Below, piece by piece: positions 33,003 through 41,605 of a stretch of DNA of 64,000 nt (positions are counted from its first letter, which is position 1; every line of letters begins with the position of its first letter). The DNA lies in contig CAJKAP010000008.1 in NCBI GenBank assembly GCA_905197905.1, forward strand, positions 53,043 through 117,042, in the 5' to 3' direction. Origin of the DNA: an uncultured Sutterella sp. (GTDB lineage: Bacteria > Pseudomonadota > Gammaproteobacteria > Burkholderiales > Burkholderiaceae_F). The position numbers and the translations under genes were made by a program. A model generated the notes under the pieces. It was not told the origin of the DNA and did not search any database. It saw only the letters and a list, made by a program, of their open reading frames with translations.

Positions 33003-33410
33003 TTAGACGCGACGACGCTTGGAAGGACGAACCCCATTGTGCGGGATCGGCGTCACATCCTGGATGGACGTCACACGAATGCCAAGGGCGTTCAGAGCGC
33101 GAACAGAAGATTCGCGGCCAGGACCTGGCCCCCAAATACGCACTTCGACATTCTTCATGCCGTATTCAAGAGCGACCTTACCAGCCACGTCAGCGGCCAC
33201 CTGAGCAGCAAACGGGGTGGACTTACGGGAACCCTTGAAACCCTGAGCGCCAGAGGAGGACGCAGCAATAGCGTTACCCTGACGGTCAGTGATGGTGATA
33301 ATAGTGTTGTTAAAGGAAGCGTGAACGTGAGCAATGCCTTCCGTCACGACCTTCTTGACTTTCTTACGAGCACGCTGCCCAGCAGCCTGCTTGTTATTAT
33401 TGCCAGCCAT
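33003..33410 (-). CDS. rpsK: 30S ribosomal protein S11
   Basis: S11 sits at the 30S platform near the Shine-Dalgarno helix. Conserved IAHVHASFNNTIITITDRQGNAIAASSSGAQGFKGSRKSTPFAAQ and the end DVTPIPHNGVRPSKRRRV are present. 135 aa. Confidence 0.99.
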   Translation of the reverse strand: MAGNNNKQAAGQRARKKVKKVVTEGIAHVHASFNNTIITITDRQGNAIAASSSGAQGFKGSRKSTPFAAQVAADVAGKVALEYGMKNVEVRIWGPGPGRESSVRALNALGIRVTSIQDVTPIPHNGVRPSKRRRV

Positions 33411-33422
33411 ACTTATCCTTCA

Positions 33423-33788
33423 TTACTTTTTGAGCGTCACACCGACCTTACGTGGGCCTTTACGGGTGCGAGCATTCGTACGGGTGCGCTGACCGCGGCA
33501 GGGCAAGCCCTTGCGGTGACGCATACCACGATAGGTACCGAGGTCGATCAAACGCTTGATCGACAATTGGATTTCACGACGGAGGTCGCCTTCAACAGTG
33601 ATCTTAGAAATCTGATCACGGATGAGTTCGAGCTCAGCGTCGGTCAAGTCCTTGACCTTTTTGGAAAAATCAATGCCACAACTCGTGAGGATTTCACGAG
33701 AACGGGAGCGGCCGATGCCATAGATGGCAGTCAAACCGATCTCAGCATGTTGCTGTGGCGGAATATTAATACCGGCGATACGAGCCAT
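33423..33788 (-). CDS. rpsM: 30S ribosomal protein S13
   Basis: S13 forms part of the intersubunit bridge at the 30S head. The start MARIAGINIPPQQHAEIGLTAIYGIG and tail RGQRTRTNARTRKGPRK are conserved. 121 aa, 12 bp before rpsK. Confidence 0.99.
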   Translation of the reverse strand: MARIAGINIPPQQHAEIGLTAIYGIGRSRSREILTSCGIDFSKKVKDLTDAELELIRDQISKITVEGDLRREIQLSIKRLIDLGTYRGMRHRKGLPCRGQRTRTNARTRKGPRKVGVTLKK

Positions 33789-33799
33789 TTTGTACCTCT

Positions 33800-33913
33800 T
33801 TAGCCTTGGCGCTGTTTATGGCGCGGATCTTCGCAGATCACACGAACAACGCCATTACGCTTAATGATTTTGCACTTGCGGCACATCTTTTTGACCGAAG
33901 CGTTAACCTTCAT
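33800..33913 (-). CDS. rpmJ: 50S ribosomal protein L36
   Basis: A 37-residue zinc-ribbon protein, MKVNASVKKMCRKCKIIKRNG and on to VICEDPRHKQRQG. The zinc ligands C11, C14, C27 and H32 are all present, so it is the zinc-binding C+ form. It lies 11 bp before rpsM and below many length cut-offs. Confidence 0.97.
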   Translation of the reverse strand: MKVNASVKKMCRKCKIIKRNGVVRVICEDPRHKQRQG

Positions 33914-33970
33914 TCTCTTCTCCACGTGCAATACAGCACGGATAACAATGCACAACGGCAGGAAACGTCG

Positions 33971-33999
33971 AGCATACTACAACTGACTAATATATGCAA
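33971..33999 (-). promoter_or_regulatory. rpmJ: Promoter-like sequence upstream of rpmJ-rpsM
   Basis: On the minus strand TTGCAT (33994-33999) is 17 bp from TATGCT (33971-33976), followed by CGAC. The -35 form matches those of the spc, rplC and rplK promoters in this window. It lies 58 bp before the rpmJ ATG. Confidence 0.5.
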
Positions 34000-34055
34000 G
34001 TGAAAAAGTGGGTGTAGTGCACTCTTTTTCTCTCAACATACAAGAGACGAAACGA

Positions 34056-34085
34056 GAGAGTGAAACTTATAGAAATTCCACTCTC
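34056..34085 (-). terminator. Stem-loop after secY
   Basis: GAGAGTG and CACTCTC (34056-34062, 34079-34085) are perfect arms with a 16-nt loop, located in the 260-bp gap between secY and rpmJ. The following T content is weak. infA, which is often here, is absent. Confidence 0.45.
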
Positions 34086-34173
34086 CGTTCGCCCCCGTCA
34101 TTTATCCCTTCCTTAATAAAGCAAGGCAACAAAAACGGCGCTGTAGAGTTTGTAGTCTCTGACAACTAATTGC

Positions 34174-35505
34174 TTAGTGCTTTGACTGACCAATGCCACG
34201 GAAGCTAGTCTTCCGGAGCAAACTTTCATACTGATGCGACATCATGTAAGCCTGAACCTGAGTCATGAAGTCCATCGTCACAACGACCACAATCAACAAT
34301 GACGTACCGCCAAAGTAGAAGGGGACGTTAAAGCGAAGATTCAAGAACTCTGGCACCAAGCAGACAAAGACCAGATAGATCGCACCGCCGAGCGTCAAGC
34401 GAACCAACACACGGTCAATGTAGCGAGCCGTCTGTTCTCCTGGACGGATACCAGGGATAAACGCACCACCTTTTTTCAGGTTCTCTGCTGTTTCTTTCGG
34501 GTTGAAAACCAACGCCGTGTAGAAGTAAGCAAAGAAAATAATGAGCACTGCGTACAACAATGTGTACAGAGGCTGGCCTGGCGAAAGAGCCGCTGCCAAA
34601 TCTCGGATCCAACGTGTCGAGTCACCAGAGGTGAACCAACCAGCCAAAGTAGCTGGGAAGAGGATCAAAGAAGATGCAAAGATCGGCGGGATAACGCCAG
34701 ACATATTCATCTTCAATGGCAGATAAGAGCTCTGACCGCCAAAGATTTTGTTGCCTACCTGACGTTTAGCATAGTTCACCGTAATACGGCGCTGACCACG
34801 TTCCACGAAAACAACAAAAGCAGTAACGGCAAGAATAATCGCAATCACAAAAATCGCGGCAAGGGGGCTAATCGCGCCTGTGGAAACTAACTGGAAGAGT
34901 CCAGAAGCACCATTGGGCAAGCCGGCCACAATGCCAGAGAAGATGATGATTGAGATGCCATTGCCTAAACCTCGCTCGGTGATCTGCTCACCAAGCCACA
35001 TCAGGAACATCGTACCGGTCAACAGCGAAATCGTCGTGGTCAAATGGAACATATAGCCCGGATTGATCACTAAGTTCGGCTGCGTCTCGAGTGCTACAGC
35101 AATGCCGAGCCCCTGGAAGAGACCCAATGCCAACGTGCCATAGCGCGTGTACTGGGTAATCTTTCGACGACCGGATTCGCCTTCCTTACGCAAGGCTTCA
35201 AGCGACGGTAATACGTAGGACAACATCTGCATAATAATCGATGCAGAAATGTACGGCATAATACCGAGCGCAAACACCGAGAAGCGCGATAACGCGCCAC
35301 CGGAGAACATGTTGAACAGCCCGAGAATGCCCCCCTGCTGCTCATTAAAGAGCTGCTTGAGCATGTCGGGATCGATACCTGGCACCGGCACATGAGCACC
35401 GATGCGGTAAACAACTAACGCGAGCGCTAAGAAGATCAGGCGACCTTTGAGGTCGCCATACTTACTGAGGCCCGACTGTTGCTTAGAGCTAGGGCTGGTC
35501 GCCAC
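34174..35505 (-). CDS. secY: Protein translocase subunit SecY
   Basis: SecY is the channel of the Sec translocase. Ten membrane segments can be followed; conserved are RLIFLALALVVYRIGAHVPVPGID, FNMFSGGALSRFSVFALGIMPYISASIIMQML and the cytoplasmic loop FVERGQRRITVNYAKRQVG. 443 aa. It is the last gene of the spc run before rpmJ. Confidence 0.99.
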   Translation of the reverse strand: MATSPSSKQQSGLSKYGDLKGRLIFLALALVVYRIGAHVPVPGIDPDMLKQLFNEQQGGILGLFNMFSGGALSRFSVFALGIMPYISASIIMQMLSYVLPSLEALRKEGESGRRKITQYTRYGTLALGLFQGLGIAVALETQPNLVINPGYMFHLTTTISLLTGTMFLMWLGEQITERGLGNGISIIIFSGIVAGLPNGASGLFQLVSTGAISPLAAIFVIAIILAVTAFVVFVERGQRRITVNYAKRQVGNKIFGGQSSYLPLKMNMSGVIPPIFASSLILFPATLAGWFTSGDSTRWIRDLAAALSPGQPLYTLLYAVLIIFFAYFYTALVFNPKETAENLKKGGAFIPGIRPGEQTARYIDRVLVRLTLGGAIYLVFVCLVPEFLNLRFNVPFYFGGTSLLIVVVVTMDFMTQVQAYMMSHQYESLLRKTSFRGIGQSKH

Positions 35506-35531
35506 GTCGGTGTCCTCTTTGGTTAAAAGTC

Positions 35532-35972
35532 TTATTCGTTGTCAACCACAGAGCCACCGGCTGCTTCGATAGCAGCGCGGGCACCCTTGGTGACCCCAAG
35601 ACCGCGCACGGTCACCTTACGGGTCAAAGAACCCGAAAGGATCACGCGAGCATTCTGAGCGAGGATAGAAACCACATTAGCAGCCTTCAAGGTGCCTAAA
35701 TCGATTTCATCAACGCCCAAACGTTCCAAATCAGACAAACGGACCACTTCAGTGAACTTGCGGGTCAAAGAAGCGAAACCGCGCTTCGGAAGGCGACGAT
35801 ACATCGGCATCTGGCCACCTTCGAAACCAACCTTGTGGAAGCCACCAGCACGGGACTTCTGACCTTTGTGGCCACGGCCGGCTGTTTTGCCCCAGCCGCT
35901 ACCAACACCACGGCCAACGCGGTGGGCGACGTGCTTAGAACCCTCAGCGGGCTTAATCGTATTTAAACGCAT
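35532..35972 (-). CDS. rplO: 50S ribosomal protein L15
   Basis: L15 helps late 50S assembly. The N-terminus MRLNTIKPAEGSKHVAHRVGRGVGSGWGKTAGRGHKGQKSR is highly basic and glycine-rich as in the family. 146 aa, in the usual order between rpmD and secY. Confidence 0.99.
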   Translation of the reverse strand: MRLNTIKPAEGSKHVAHRVGRGVGSGWGKTAGRGHKGQKSRAGGFHKVGFEGGQMPMYRRLPKRGFASLTRKFTEVVRLSDLERLGVDEIDLGTLKAANVVSILAQNARVILSGSLTRKVTVRGLGVTKGARAAIEAAGGSVVDNE

Positions 35973-35988
35973 TTCGTTAACCTCTCGA

Positions 35989-36171
35989 TCATTCGGCGCG
36001 CACTAAGTACGCAACCTTGTTGATCATGCCACGGACGGCAGGCGTGTCTTCGAGAACGCTGACGGAGTTGAGTTTACGCAAACCCAAACCACGCAACGTA
36101 GCACGATGATCAGCCTTGGTACCGATCGGGCTCTTAACAAGAGTAACCTTAACGGTCTTCTTTTCGGACAT
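35989..36171 (-). CDS. rpmD: 50S ribosomal protein L30
   Basis: A 60-residue large-subunit protein with KVTLVKSPIGTKADHRATLRGLGLRKLNSVSVLEDTPAVRGMINKVAYLV. Correct position after rpsE. Confidence 0.98.
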   Translation of the reverse strand: MSEKKTVKVTLVKSPIGTKADHRATLRGLGLRKLNSVSVLEDTPAVRGMINKVAYLVRAE

Positions 36172-36186
36172 GTCTTGGTCTCCTGA

Positions 36187-36708
36187 TTAGCCGAGCAACT
36201 CTTCCACAGACTTACCACGCTTGGCTGCAATGTCAGCCGGGCTGTGCAAGTTGGAAAGAGCATTCAGAGTTGCACGAACCAAGTTGTAGGGGTTCGTAGA
36301 ACCATAGGCCTTAGCCACGACGTTACGAATACCAACGGCATCGCACACCGCGCGCATCGGACCACCAGCGATCACACCAGTACCTTCAGAGGCAGGCATC
36401 ATGATCACGCGGGAAGCGCCATGACGACCTTCAACAGCGTGATAAAGCGTGCCATTCTTCAAAGGAACACGAATCATGGAGTGGCGAGCGCGATCCATAG
36501 CCTTGGACACAGACTGCGGCACTTCACGAGACTTACCAGTACCCATGCCGATACGGCCATCGCCGTCGCCAACAACGGTAAGAGCAGCAAACGCGAGAAT
36601 GCGACCACCCTTAACAACCTTAGTGACGCGGTTAACCGCGATCATTTTTTCACGCAGACCGTCGCCCTGTTCGTCGACTGCCTGGTTTTTTGCTTGAACC
36701 TTAGCCAT
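36187..36708 (-). CDS. rpsE: 30S ribosomal protein S5
   Basis: S5 contributes to decoding accuracy and is a target of spectinomycin resistance mutations. NRVTKVVKGGRILAFAALTVVGDGDGRIGMGTGKSREV is conserved and shows no deletion in the spectinomycin loop (KVVKGGR). 173 aa. Confidence 0.99.
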   Translation of the reverse strand: MAKVQAKNQAVDEQGDGLREKMIAVNRVTKVVKGGRILAFAALTVVGDGDGRIGMGTGKSREVPQSVSKAMDRARHSMIRVPLKNGTLYHAVEGRHGASRVIMMPASEGTGVIAGGPMRAVCDAVGIRNVVAKAYGSTNPYNLVRATLNALSNLHSPADIAAKRGKSVEELLG

Positions 36709-36719
36709 TTCGCCCTGCC

Positions 36720-37076
36720 TTAGAACTTGAGACCGGCTTCACGCGCAGCTTCAGCCAGCGCGGCAACACGGCCATGGTAACGGTAGCCGGAACGGTCGAA
36801 AGCGCAGGATTCAATACCAGCGGCCTTCGCCTTTTCAGCCAAACGAGCCCCAACGATCTTGGCAGCAGCAACGTTGCCACCATTCGAGAGCTGGGCACGA
36901 ACTTCGGGTTCGACCGTAGAGGCCGAGACCAGCGTACGACCGTTGTCGGCCGAGATGATGCTGGCGTAGATGTGCAGATTGGTACGATGAACCGTCAGGC
37001 GATCGACCTGCTGCAACAGAATGCGAGCGCGCGTAGCACGAGCACGGCGCAAGCGGCTTTGTTTCTTGTTGATCAT
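36720..37076 (-). CDS. rplR: 50S ribosomal protein L18
   Basis: L18 binds 5S rRNA. Basic N-terminus KKQSRLRRARATRARI and C-terminus FDRSGYRYHGRVAALAEAAREAGLKF are typical. 118 aa. Confidence 0.99.
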   Translation of the reverse strand: MINKKQSRLRRARATRARILLQQVDRLTVHRTNLHIYASIISADNGRTLVSASTVEPEVRAQLSNGGNVAAAKIVGARLAEKAKAAGIESCAFDRSGYRYHGRVAALAEAAREAGLKF

Positions 37077-37091
37077 TTTTTATCGCCCCGA

Positions 37092-37625
37092 TTACTTCTT
37101 CTTCGTTTCTTTAATCACAACGACTTCATCGGCATAACGCACGCCTTTTCCCTTGTAAGGTTCAGGCTTACGGTAGGCACGGATAACAGCAGCAGTCTGA
37201 CCGACTTCCTGCTTGTTCGCACCCTTAATGACGATATCTGTCTGGGTCGGCGTTTCGCACTTTACACCCTTAGGCATCTTGTGGACAACCGGGTGGGAGA
37301 AACCCAACGAAAGGTTCAACGTGTCGCCCTGGGCCTGAGCACGGAAACCCACGCCAACAAGGCGGAGCTTCTTTTCAAAACCAACGGAGCAACCTTTAAC
37401 CATATCAGCAACGAGAGCACGCATCGTACCAACGTTAGCGTTGGCTTCGCGGCTATCATTGAGCTGTTCGAAGTGGAGTGCATCACCTTCTTCCTTGATA
37501 GCAACAAAAGGAAGAATGTGCATGGACACTTCACCAATCGGGCCCTTCACAGTGATGTTTTCAGCGGTAAGCGTGTAGCTAACGCCCTTAACCACGTGAA
37601 CGGGAATCTTAGCAATTCGACTCAT
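37092..37625 (-). CDS. rplF: 50S ribosomal protein L6
   Basis: L6 lies near the GTPase centre. The start chosen is ATG 37625, giving MSRIAKIPVHVVKGV and 177 residues; an upstream in-frame codon would add 10 unsupported residues. C-terminal KPEPYKGKGVRYADEVVVIKETKKK is conserved. Confidence 0.98.
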   Translation of the reverse strand: MSRIAKIPVHVVKGVSYTLTAENITVKGPIGEVSMHILPFVAIKEEGDALHFEQLNDSREANANVGTMRALVADMVKGCSVGFEKKLRLVGVGFRAQAQGDTLNLSLGFSHPVVHKMPKGVKCETPTQTDIVIKGANKQEVGQTAAVIRAYRKPEPYKGKGVRYADEVVVIKETKKK

Positions 37626-37639
37626 TTCACACTCCTGGA

Positions 37640-38035
37640 TTAAGCGACGTAGCAAAGAACTTCACCACCGATACCAGCGGCACGAGCGGCACGGTCAGTC
37701 ATCACACCACGCGGGGTGGACACGATGGCAATACCGAGACCATTCATAACCTGCGGAATGGAACCGTGGTTCTTGTAAATACGGAGGCCAGGACGGGAAA
37801 CGCGTTCGATGCGTTCAATCACAGGACGGCCAGCATAATACTTCAAACCAATGTGAAGTTCAGGTTTACCTTCATTGGCATCAACGGAATAACCGTCGAT
37901 GTACCCTTCATCCTTAAGAACCTTGGCAATAGCCACCTTCAACTTGGAAGACGGCATGACAACTTCGGCCTTATCGACGATCTGACCGTTACGGATACGG
38001 GTCAGCATGTCGGCGATCGGATCACTCATACTCAT
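37640..38035 (-). CDS. rpsH: 30S ribosomal protein S8
   Basis: S8 binds 16S rRNA helix 21 and, in enteric bacteria, represses the spc operon. MSMSDPIADMLTRIRNGQ and GLGIAIVSTPRGVMTDRAARAAGIGGEVLCYVA are conserved. 131 aa. Confidence 0.99.
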   Translation of the reverse strand: MSMSDPIADMLTRIRNGQIVDKAEVVMPSSKLKVAIAKVLKDEGYIDGYSVDANEGKPELHIGLKYYAGRPVIERIERVSRPGLRIYKNHGSIPQVMNGLGIAIVSTPRGVMTDRAARAAGIGGEVLCYVA

Positions 38036-38052
38036 TGTCGTAATCTCCTCGC

Positions 38053-38358
38053 TTACCAGCTAGCCTTGACAAGGCCAGGAATGTCACCGCGCATGGCGGC
38101 ATCACGAATCATGCCACGGCACAAACCGAACTTGCGGAACGTGCCACGGGGACGGCCGGTGATAGCACAACGGTTACGTTGGCGAACCGGGCTCGCATCA
38201 CGCGGAAGAGCCTGCAATTTAGCACGGGCTTCCAATCGTTCTTCCATCGAGCGGGTAGCGTCGTTAATAATTTCCTTGAGGGCGGCGCGTTTGGCCGCGT
38301 ACTTTGCAACCGTAGCAGCGCGCTTGGCTTCACGGTTAATCAATGCAAGTTTTGCCAT
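38053..38358 (-). CDS. rpsN: 30S ribosomal protein S14
   Basis: The 101-residue long form without the zinc CxxC pairs (C- type), as expected for proteobacteria. RCAITGRPRGTFRKFGLCRGMIRDAAMRGDIPGLVKASW is the conserved C-terminus. Confidence 0.99.
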   Translation of the reverse strand: MAKLALINREAKRAATVAKYAAKRAALKEIINDATRSMEERLEARAKLQALPRDASPVRQRNRCAITGRPRGTFRKFGLCRGMIRDAAMRGDIPGLVKASW

Positions 38359-38370
38359 TTTGCGTCATCC

Positions 38371-38910
38371 TCAGTTACGGAACGGGAAGTGGAAACCAGC
38401 CAAAAGCGCTTTAGCTTCAGCGTCGGTCTTCGCCGTCGTAGTAATAGAAATATTCATCCCGCGAATCGCGTCGATCTTGTCGTATTCAATTTCCGGGAAG
38501 ATGATCTGTTCTTTCAAACCGATGTTGTAGTTGCCACGACCGTCGAAAGCACGACCAGACACACCACGGAAGTCACGAACACGGGGGAAAGCCACCGTCA
38601 CGAGACGATCGAGGAAGTCATACATGCGTTCGCCGCGAAGCGTCACCATACAACCGATGGGCATGTTTTCACGGATCTTAAAGTTAGCAATAGCCTTACG
38701 AGTGTGGGTAACCACTGGCTTCTGGCCAGCAATCTTGGTCATGTCGGCCAAAGCGTTATCCACCAACTTCTTATCATTAACGGCCTCACCGACACCCATG
38801 TTCAACGTGATCTTGGTGATACGTGGAACTTGCATCGTCGTCTTGTAGCCGAACTGCTTCATCAGTTCGGGGACAATGGTGTCGTGATACATAGAACTAA
38901 AACGAGACAT
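38371..38910 (-). CDS. rplE: 50S ribosomal protein L5
   Basis: L5 binds 5S rRNA and contacts the P-site tRNA region. The start chosen is ATG 38910, 6 nt after GAGG, giving 179 residues; a GTG two codons upstream is in frame. VVTHTRKAIANFKIRENMPIGCMVTLRGERMYDFLDRL is conserved. Confidence 0.98.
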   Translation of the reverse strand: MSRFSSMYHDTIVPELMKQFGYKTTMQVPRITKITLNMGVGEAVNDKKLVDNALADMTKIAGQKPVVTHTRKAIANFKIRENMPIGCMVTLRGERMYDFLDRLVTVAFPRVRDFRGVSGRAFDGRGNYNIGLKEQIIFPEIEYDKIDAIRGMNISITTTAKTDAEAKALLAGFHFPFRN

Positions 38911-38921
38911 TGTCACCCTCT

Positions 38922-39242
38922 TTAGGCTTTAGCGCCAACCACGGCGCCGTTGCTCTTAAATACACGAACCTTCTTACCGTCGACATCTTTGAAGGCAACG
39001 CGATCGCCCTTGCCAGTGGCAGGATTGACCAACATCAAGTTGGACTGATCGATCGGTTTGGTCTTGTCAACGATCCCACCAGTAATCCCAAGCTGGGGAT
39101 TCGGTCGGGTGTGCTTCTTGACCACATTCACGCCTTCAACAACCACATGGCGGTCATCGACGCGGGAGAGGACGGTGCCCTTGGTGCCTTTATCACGGCC
39201 GGCAATGACGATAACTTCGTCACCCTTACGGATACGCTGCAT
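38922..39242 (-). CDS. rplX: 50S ribosomal protein L24
   Basis: L24 starts 50S assembly and contains a KOW motif (RIRKGDEVIVIAGRDKGTKGTVL). 106 aa. Confidence 0.99.
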   Translation of the reverse strand: MQRIRKGDEVIVIAGRDKGTKGTVLSRVDDRHVVVEGVNVVKKHTRPNPQLGITGGIVDKTKPIDQSNLMLVNPATGKGDRVAFKDVDGKKVRVFKSNGAVVGAKA

Positions 39243-39255
39243 CGCTTCTCCTTTA

Positions 39256-39624
39256 TTAAAGAACTTCAGGGGCCAAGGACACGATCTTCATGAACTGTTC
39301 GGTACGCAATTCGCGCGTAACCGGCCCGAAGATACGGGTGCCAATTGGCTCCAATTTGCTATTGAGAAGAACGGCTGCATTGCCATCAAAATTGATGGAG
39401 GAGCCGTCCGGACGACGAACACCATGAGCCGTACGAACGACCACAGCGTTATAAACTTCGCCCTTCTTAACACGGCCACGCGGGGCCGCTTCTTTGACAG
39501 TCACCTTGATGACGTCACCGATGTTGGCATAACGGCGCTTAGAGCCGCCCAACACCTTGATACACATCACTGAACGAGCACCGGTGTTATCGGCGACGTC
39601 CAGTCGGCTTTGCATCTGAATCAT
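39256..39624 (-). CDS. rplN: 50S ribosomal protein L14
   Basis: First gene of the spc cluster. MIQMQSRLDVADNTGARSVMCIKVLGGSKRRYANIGDVIKVTVKEA is the family N-terminus. 122 aa. A 317-bp gap lies before it. Confidence 0.99.
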   Translation of the reverse strand: MIQMQSRLDVADNTGARSVMCIKVLGGSKRRYANIGDVIKVTVKEAAPRGRVKKGEVYNAVVVRTAHGVRRPDGSSINFDGNAAVLLNSKLEPIGTRIFGPVTRELRTEQFMKIVSLAPEVL

Positions 39625-39757
39625 GGTTTATAAATCCCAACTTATTCCACTATAGCGGATAGTATTGGTCCCGTTATCGGGAGGAAGAATAGCTAATGCC
39701 CGTCTCGGAAGCCCTGTAGTACACAGGGAGAGGCGGATCTCAACTATCCCGAGAAAT

Positions 39758-39833
39758 TATCGCCCGGCATACCGCTAGGAGGTATCCCGGGCGATAGACT
39801 ACGCACTATAAACGAATCGTTTATGTCATGCAA
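39758..39833 (-). promoter_or_regulatory. rplN: spc-cluster promoter and leader hairpin upstream of rplN
   Basis: On the minus strand TTGCAT (39828-39833) and TATAGT (39805-39810) are 17 bp apart, followed by GCG as in growth-rate-controlled promoters. A perfect 8-bp palindrome pair ATAAACGA/TCGTTTAT (39808-39824) overlaps the core. Downstream a 16-bp stem with one mismatch occupies 39758-39796 in the leader. The rest of the 317-bp gap (39625-39941) has the S10 terminator and no gene. Confidence 0.6.
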
Positions 39834-39873
39834 GTCGAATTTAGCTATTTTTTTGTTTTTCGGAAAAATCTCC

Positions 39874-39909
39874 AAAAAACACATCCCCCAGAGTTTCCTC
39901 TGAGGGATG
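39874..39909 (-). terminator. Terminator of the S10 cluster after rpsQ
   Basis: CATCCC and GGGATG with inner CAGAG/CTCTG form a 12-bp stem with one mismatch and a TTTC loop, followed on the minus strand by TGTTTTTTGG. It lies 33 nt after the rpsQ stop, at the classic S10/spc border. Confidence 0.85.
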
Positions 39910-39941
39910 GTTCGTTGTCTATGCGAGGCTAAACTGTTCGC

Positions 39942-40208
39942 TTAGATGATCACGGCCTTCTGAAGGATCTTCGTCACCTTCCAAGACACCGTCTTGGAAT
40001 AAGGACGAGATTCAGAAATTTCAACCTTGTCACCTTCGCCACAGCCGAGTTCATCATGAGCAGCATATTTCTTGCTCTTGACGACATACTTGCCATACAA
40101 CGGATGCTGAACTTTACGTTCCACGAGGACCGTAACAGTCTTCTGCATCTTGTTGCTGACAACGATACCCTGGAGGGTATGAGTCAAAGACTGGTTTTGT
40201 TCCGTCAT
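39942..40208 (-). CDS. rpsQ: 30S ribosomal protein S17
   Basis: S17 binds the 5' domain of 16S rRNA. LQGIVVSNKMQKTVTVLVERKVQHPLYGKYVVKSKKYAAHDELGCGEGDKVEISESRPYSKTVSWKV is the family core. 88 aa. Its start overlaps the rpmC stop. Confidence 0.99.
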   Translation of the reverse strand: MTEQNQSLTHTLQGIVVSNKMQKTVTVLVERKVQHPLYGKYVVKSKKYAAHDELGCGEGDKVEISESRPYSKTVSWKVTKILQKAVII

Positions 40209-40399
40209 TTCGTGGCCGCCTTTTCAGTAAGGATCGTGCGGACGCGGGCGATATCGCGACGCGTGGTACGCAACGAATTCGTGTTGGTAAGTTGCTGAGT
40301 AGCCTTTTGCATGCGGAGTTTGAATTCCGTATCCAAGAGAGCGTTCAGTTCCTGCTTGAGCGCAGCTTCATCTTTTGCGCGTAAATCTTTTGCGTTCAT
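40205..40399 (-). CDS. rpmC: 50S ribosomal protein L29
   Basis: L29 lies at the tunnel exit. The start chosen is ATG 40399, after AAGGAG, giving MNAKDLRAKDEAALKQELNALL and 64 residues. A longer in-frame extension falls in rplP and has no support. TTRRDIARVRTILTEK is conserved. Confidence 0.98.
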   Translation of the reverse strand: MNAKDLRAKDEAALKQELNALLDTEFKLRMQKATQQLTNTNSLRTTRRDIARVRTILTEKAATK

Positions 40400-40409
40400 G
40401 TCCGTCTCC

Positions 40410-40826
40410 TTACATGCCGATCTGGCGGACAACAAACGTGGTCTTGACTGGCAACTTAGCGGCTGCGAGAGCAAAAGCTTCGCGAGCTAACTGTTCGTCA
40501 ACCCCGTCCATTTCATAAAGTACGCGGCCCGGCTGAACGAGAGCGACCCAGTATTCCGGGTTACCCTTACCGTTACCCATACGAACTTCAGCAGGCTTGC
40601 TGGAGATGGGCTTGTCCGGGAAGATACGAATCCACACGCGGCCACCACGTTTGATGTGACGAGTAATGGCACGACGAGCAGCTTCGATCTGGCGAGCCGT
40701 AATACGGCCGCGTTCCAAAGACTTCAGGCCAAAAGCGCCGAAGGAAACATTGGCACCGCGAGTAGCGAGACCATAGTTACGGCCTTTCTGGTCCTTACGA
40801 TATTTGCGACGATTCGGTTGCAGCAT
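40410..40826 (-). CDS. rplP: 50S ribosomal protein L16
   Basis: L16 sits at the A-site region. MLQPNRRKYRKDQKGRNYGLATRGANVSFGAFGLKS and RVWIRIFPDKPISSKPAEVRMGNGKG are conserved. 138 aa. Confidence 0.99.
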   Translation of the reverse strand: MLQPNRRKYRKDQKGRNYGLATRGANVSFGAFGLKSLERGRITARQIEAARRAITRHIKRGGRVWIRIFPDKPISSKPAEVRMGNGKGNPEYWVALVQPGRVLYEMDGVDEQLAREAFALAAAKLPVKTTFVVRQIGM

Positions 40827-40828
40827 CG

Positions 40829-41596
40829 TTATTCTCCGTCATTAGCGGCCTTGCGGGGCTGCTTGGTTTCATTACGACGGCCGTTGCGGCGTGCACCCGG
40901 TTTACCGGCACGGTCGCCAGGGCGACGAGCACGACGATCTTCACGAGGAGATTCGGCGGATTCCTCCTGACCGAAATCATCTCCCTTGTAAACCCAAACC
41001 TTCACACCGACCACACCGTAGGTGGTGTTGGCTTCAGAGAAGCCATAATCGATGTTGGCACGAAGGGTGTGAAGAGGCACACGACCTTCACGGTACCATT
41101 CGGAACGGGCAATATCAGCACCGTTCAAACGACCAGACGACATGATCTTGATGCCCAAGGCACCAATGCGCATGGCGTTCTGCATGGCACGTTTCATCGC
41201 ACGGCGGAACATGACGCGCTTTTCCAACTGCTGCGTGATACCGTCAGCAATCAATTGAGCGTCGAGTTCCGGACGACGGACTTCTTCAATATTAATATGA
41301 ACAGCCACGCCCATCATCTTCTGCACTTCAGCCTTGATGGCTTCAATGTCAGCACCCTGCTTGCCGATTACGATACCCGGACGAGCCGTGAAAATCGTAA
41401 TACGAGCAGTCTTAGCAGGACGTTCGATCAAGATGCGGCTAACACTGGCGTTGCGAAGCTTCTGAGTAAGGAACTTGCGAACAGCCAGGTCTTCACCGAG
41501 CGTGCGGGAAAAATCACGGCCAACCGCATACCAGCGCGACGTCCAATTGCGCGTCACGGGAAGACGGAAGCCGGTGGGATTAATTTTCTGACCCAT
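40829..41596 (-). CDS. rpsC: 30S ribosomal protein S3
   Basis: S3 guards the mRNA entry and has a KH domain (FTARPGIVIGKQGADIEAIKAEVQKMMG). GQKINPTGFRLPVTRNWTSRWYA is the N-terminus. The C-terminal tail after about residue 212 is a basic, low-complexity extension (RPGDRAGKPGARRNGRRNE) longer than in E. coli, as in other betaproteobacteria. 255 aa. Confidence 0.99.
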   Translation of the reverse strand: MGQKINPTGFRLPVTRNWTSRWYAVGRDFSRTLGEDLAVRKFLTQKLRNASVSRILIERPAKTARITIFTARPGIVIGKQGADIEAIKAEVQKMMGVAVHINIEEVRRPELDAQLIADGITQQLEKRVMFRRAMKRAMQNAMRIGALGIKIMSSGRLNGADIARSEWYREGRVPLHTLRANIDYGFSEANTTYGVVGVKVWVYKGDDFGQEESAESPREDRRARRPGDRAGKPGARRNGRRNETKQPRKAANDGE

Positions 41597-41605
41597 GGTA
41601 CACCT

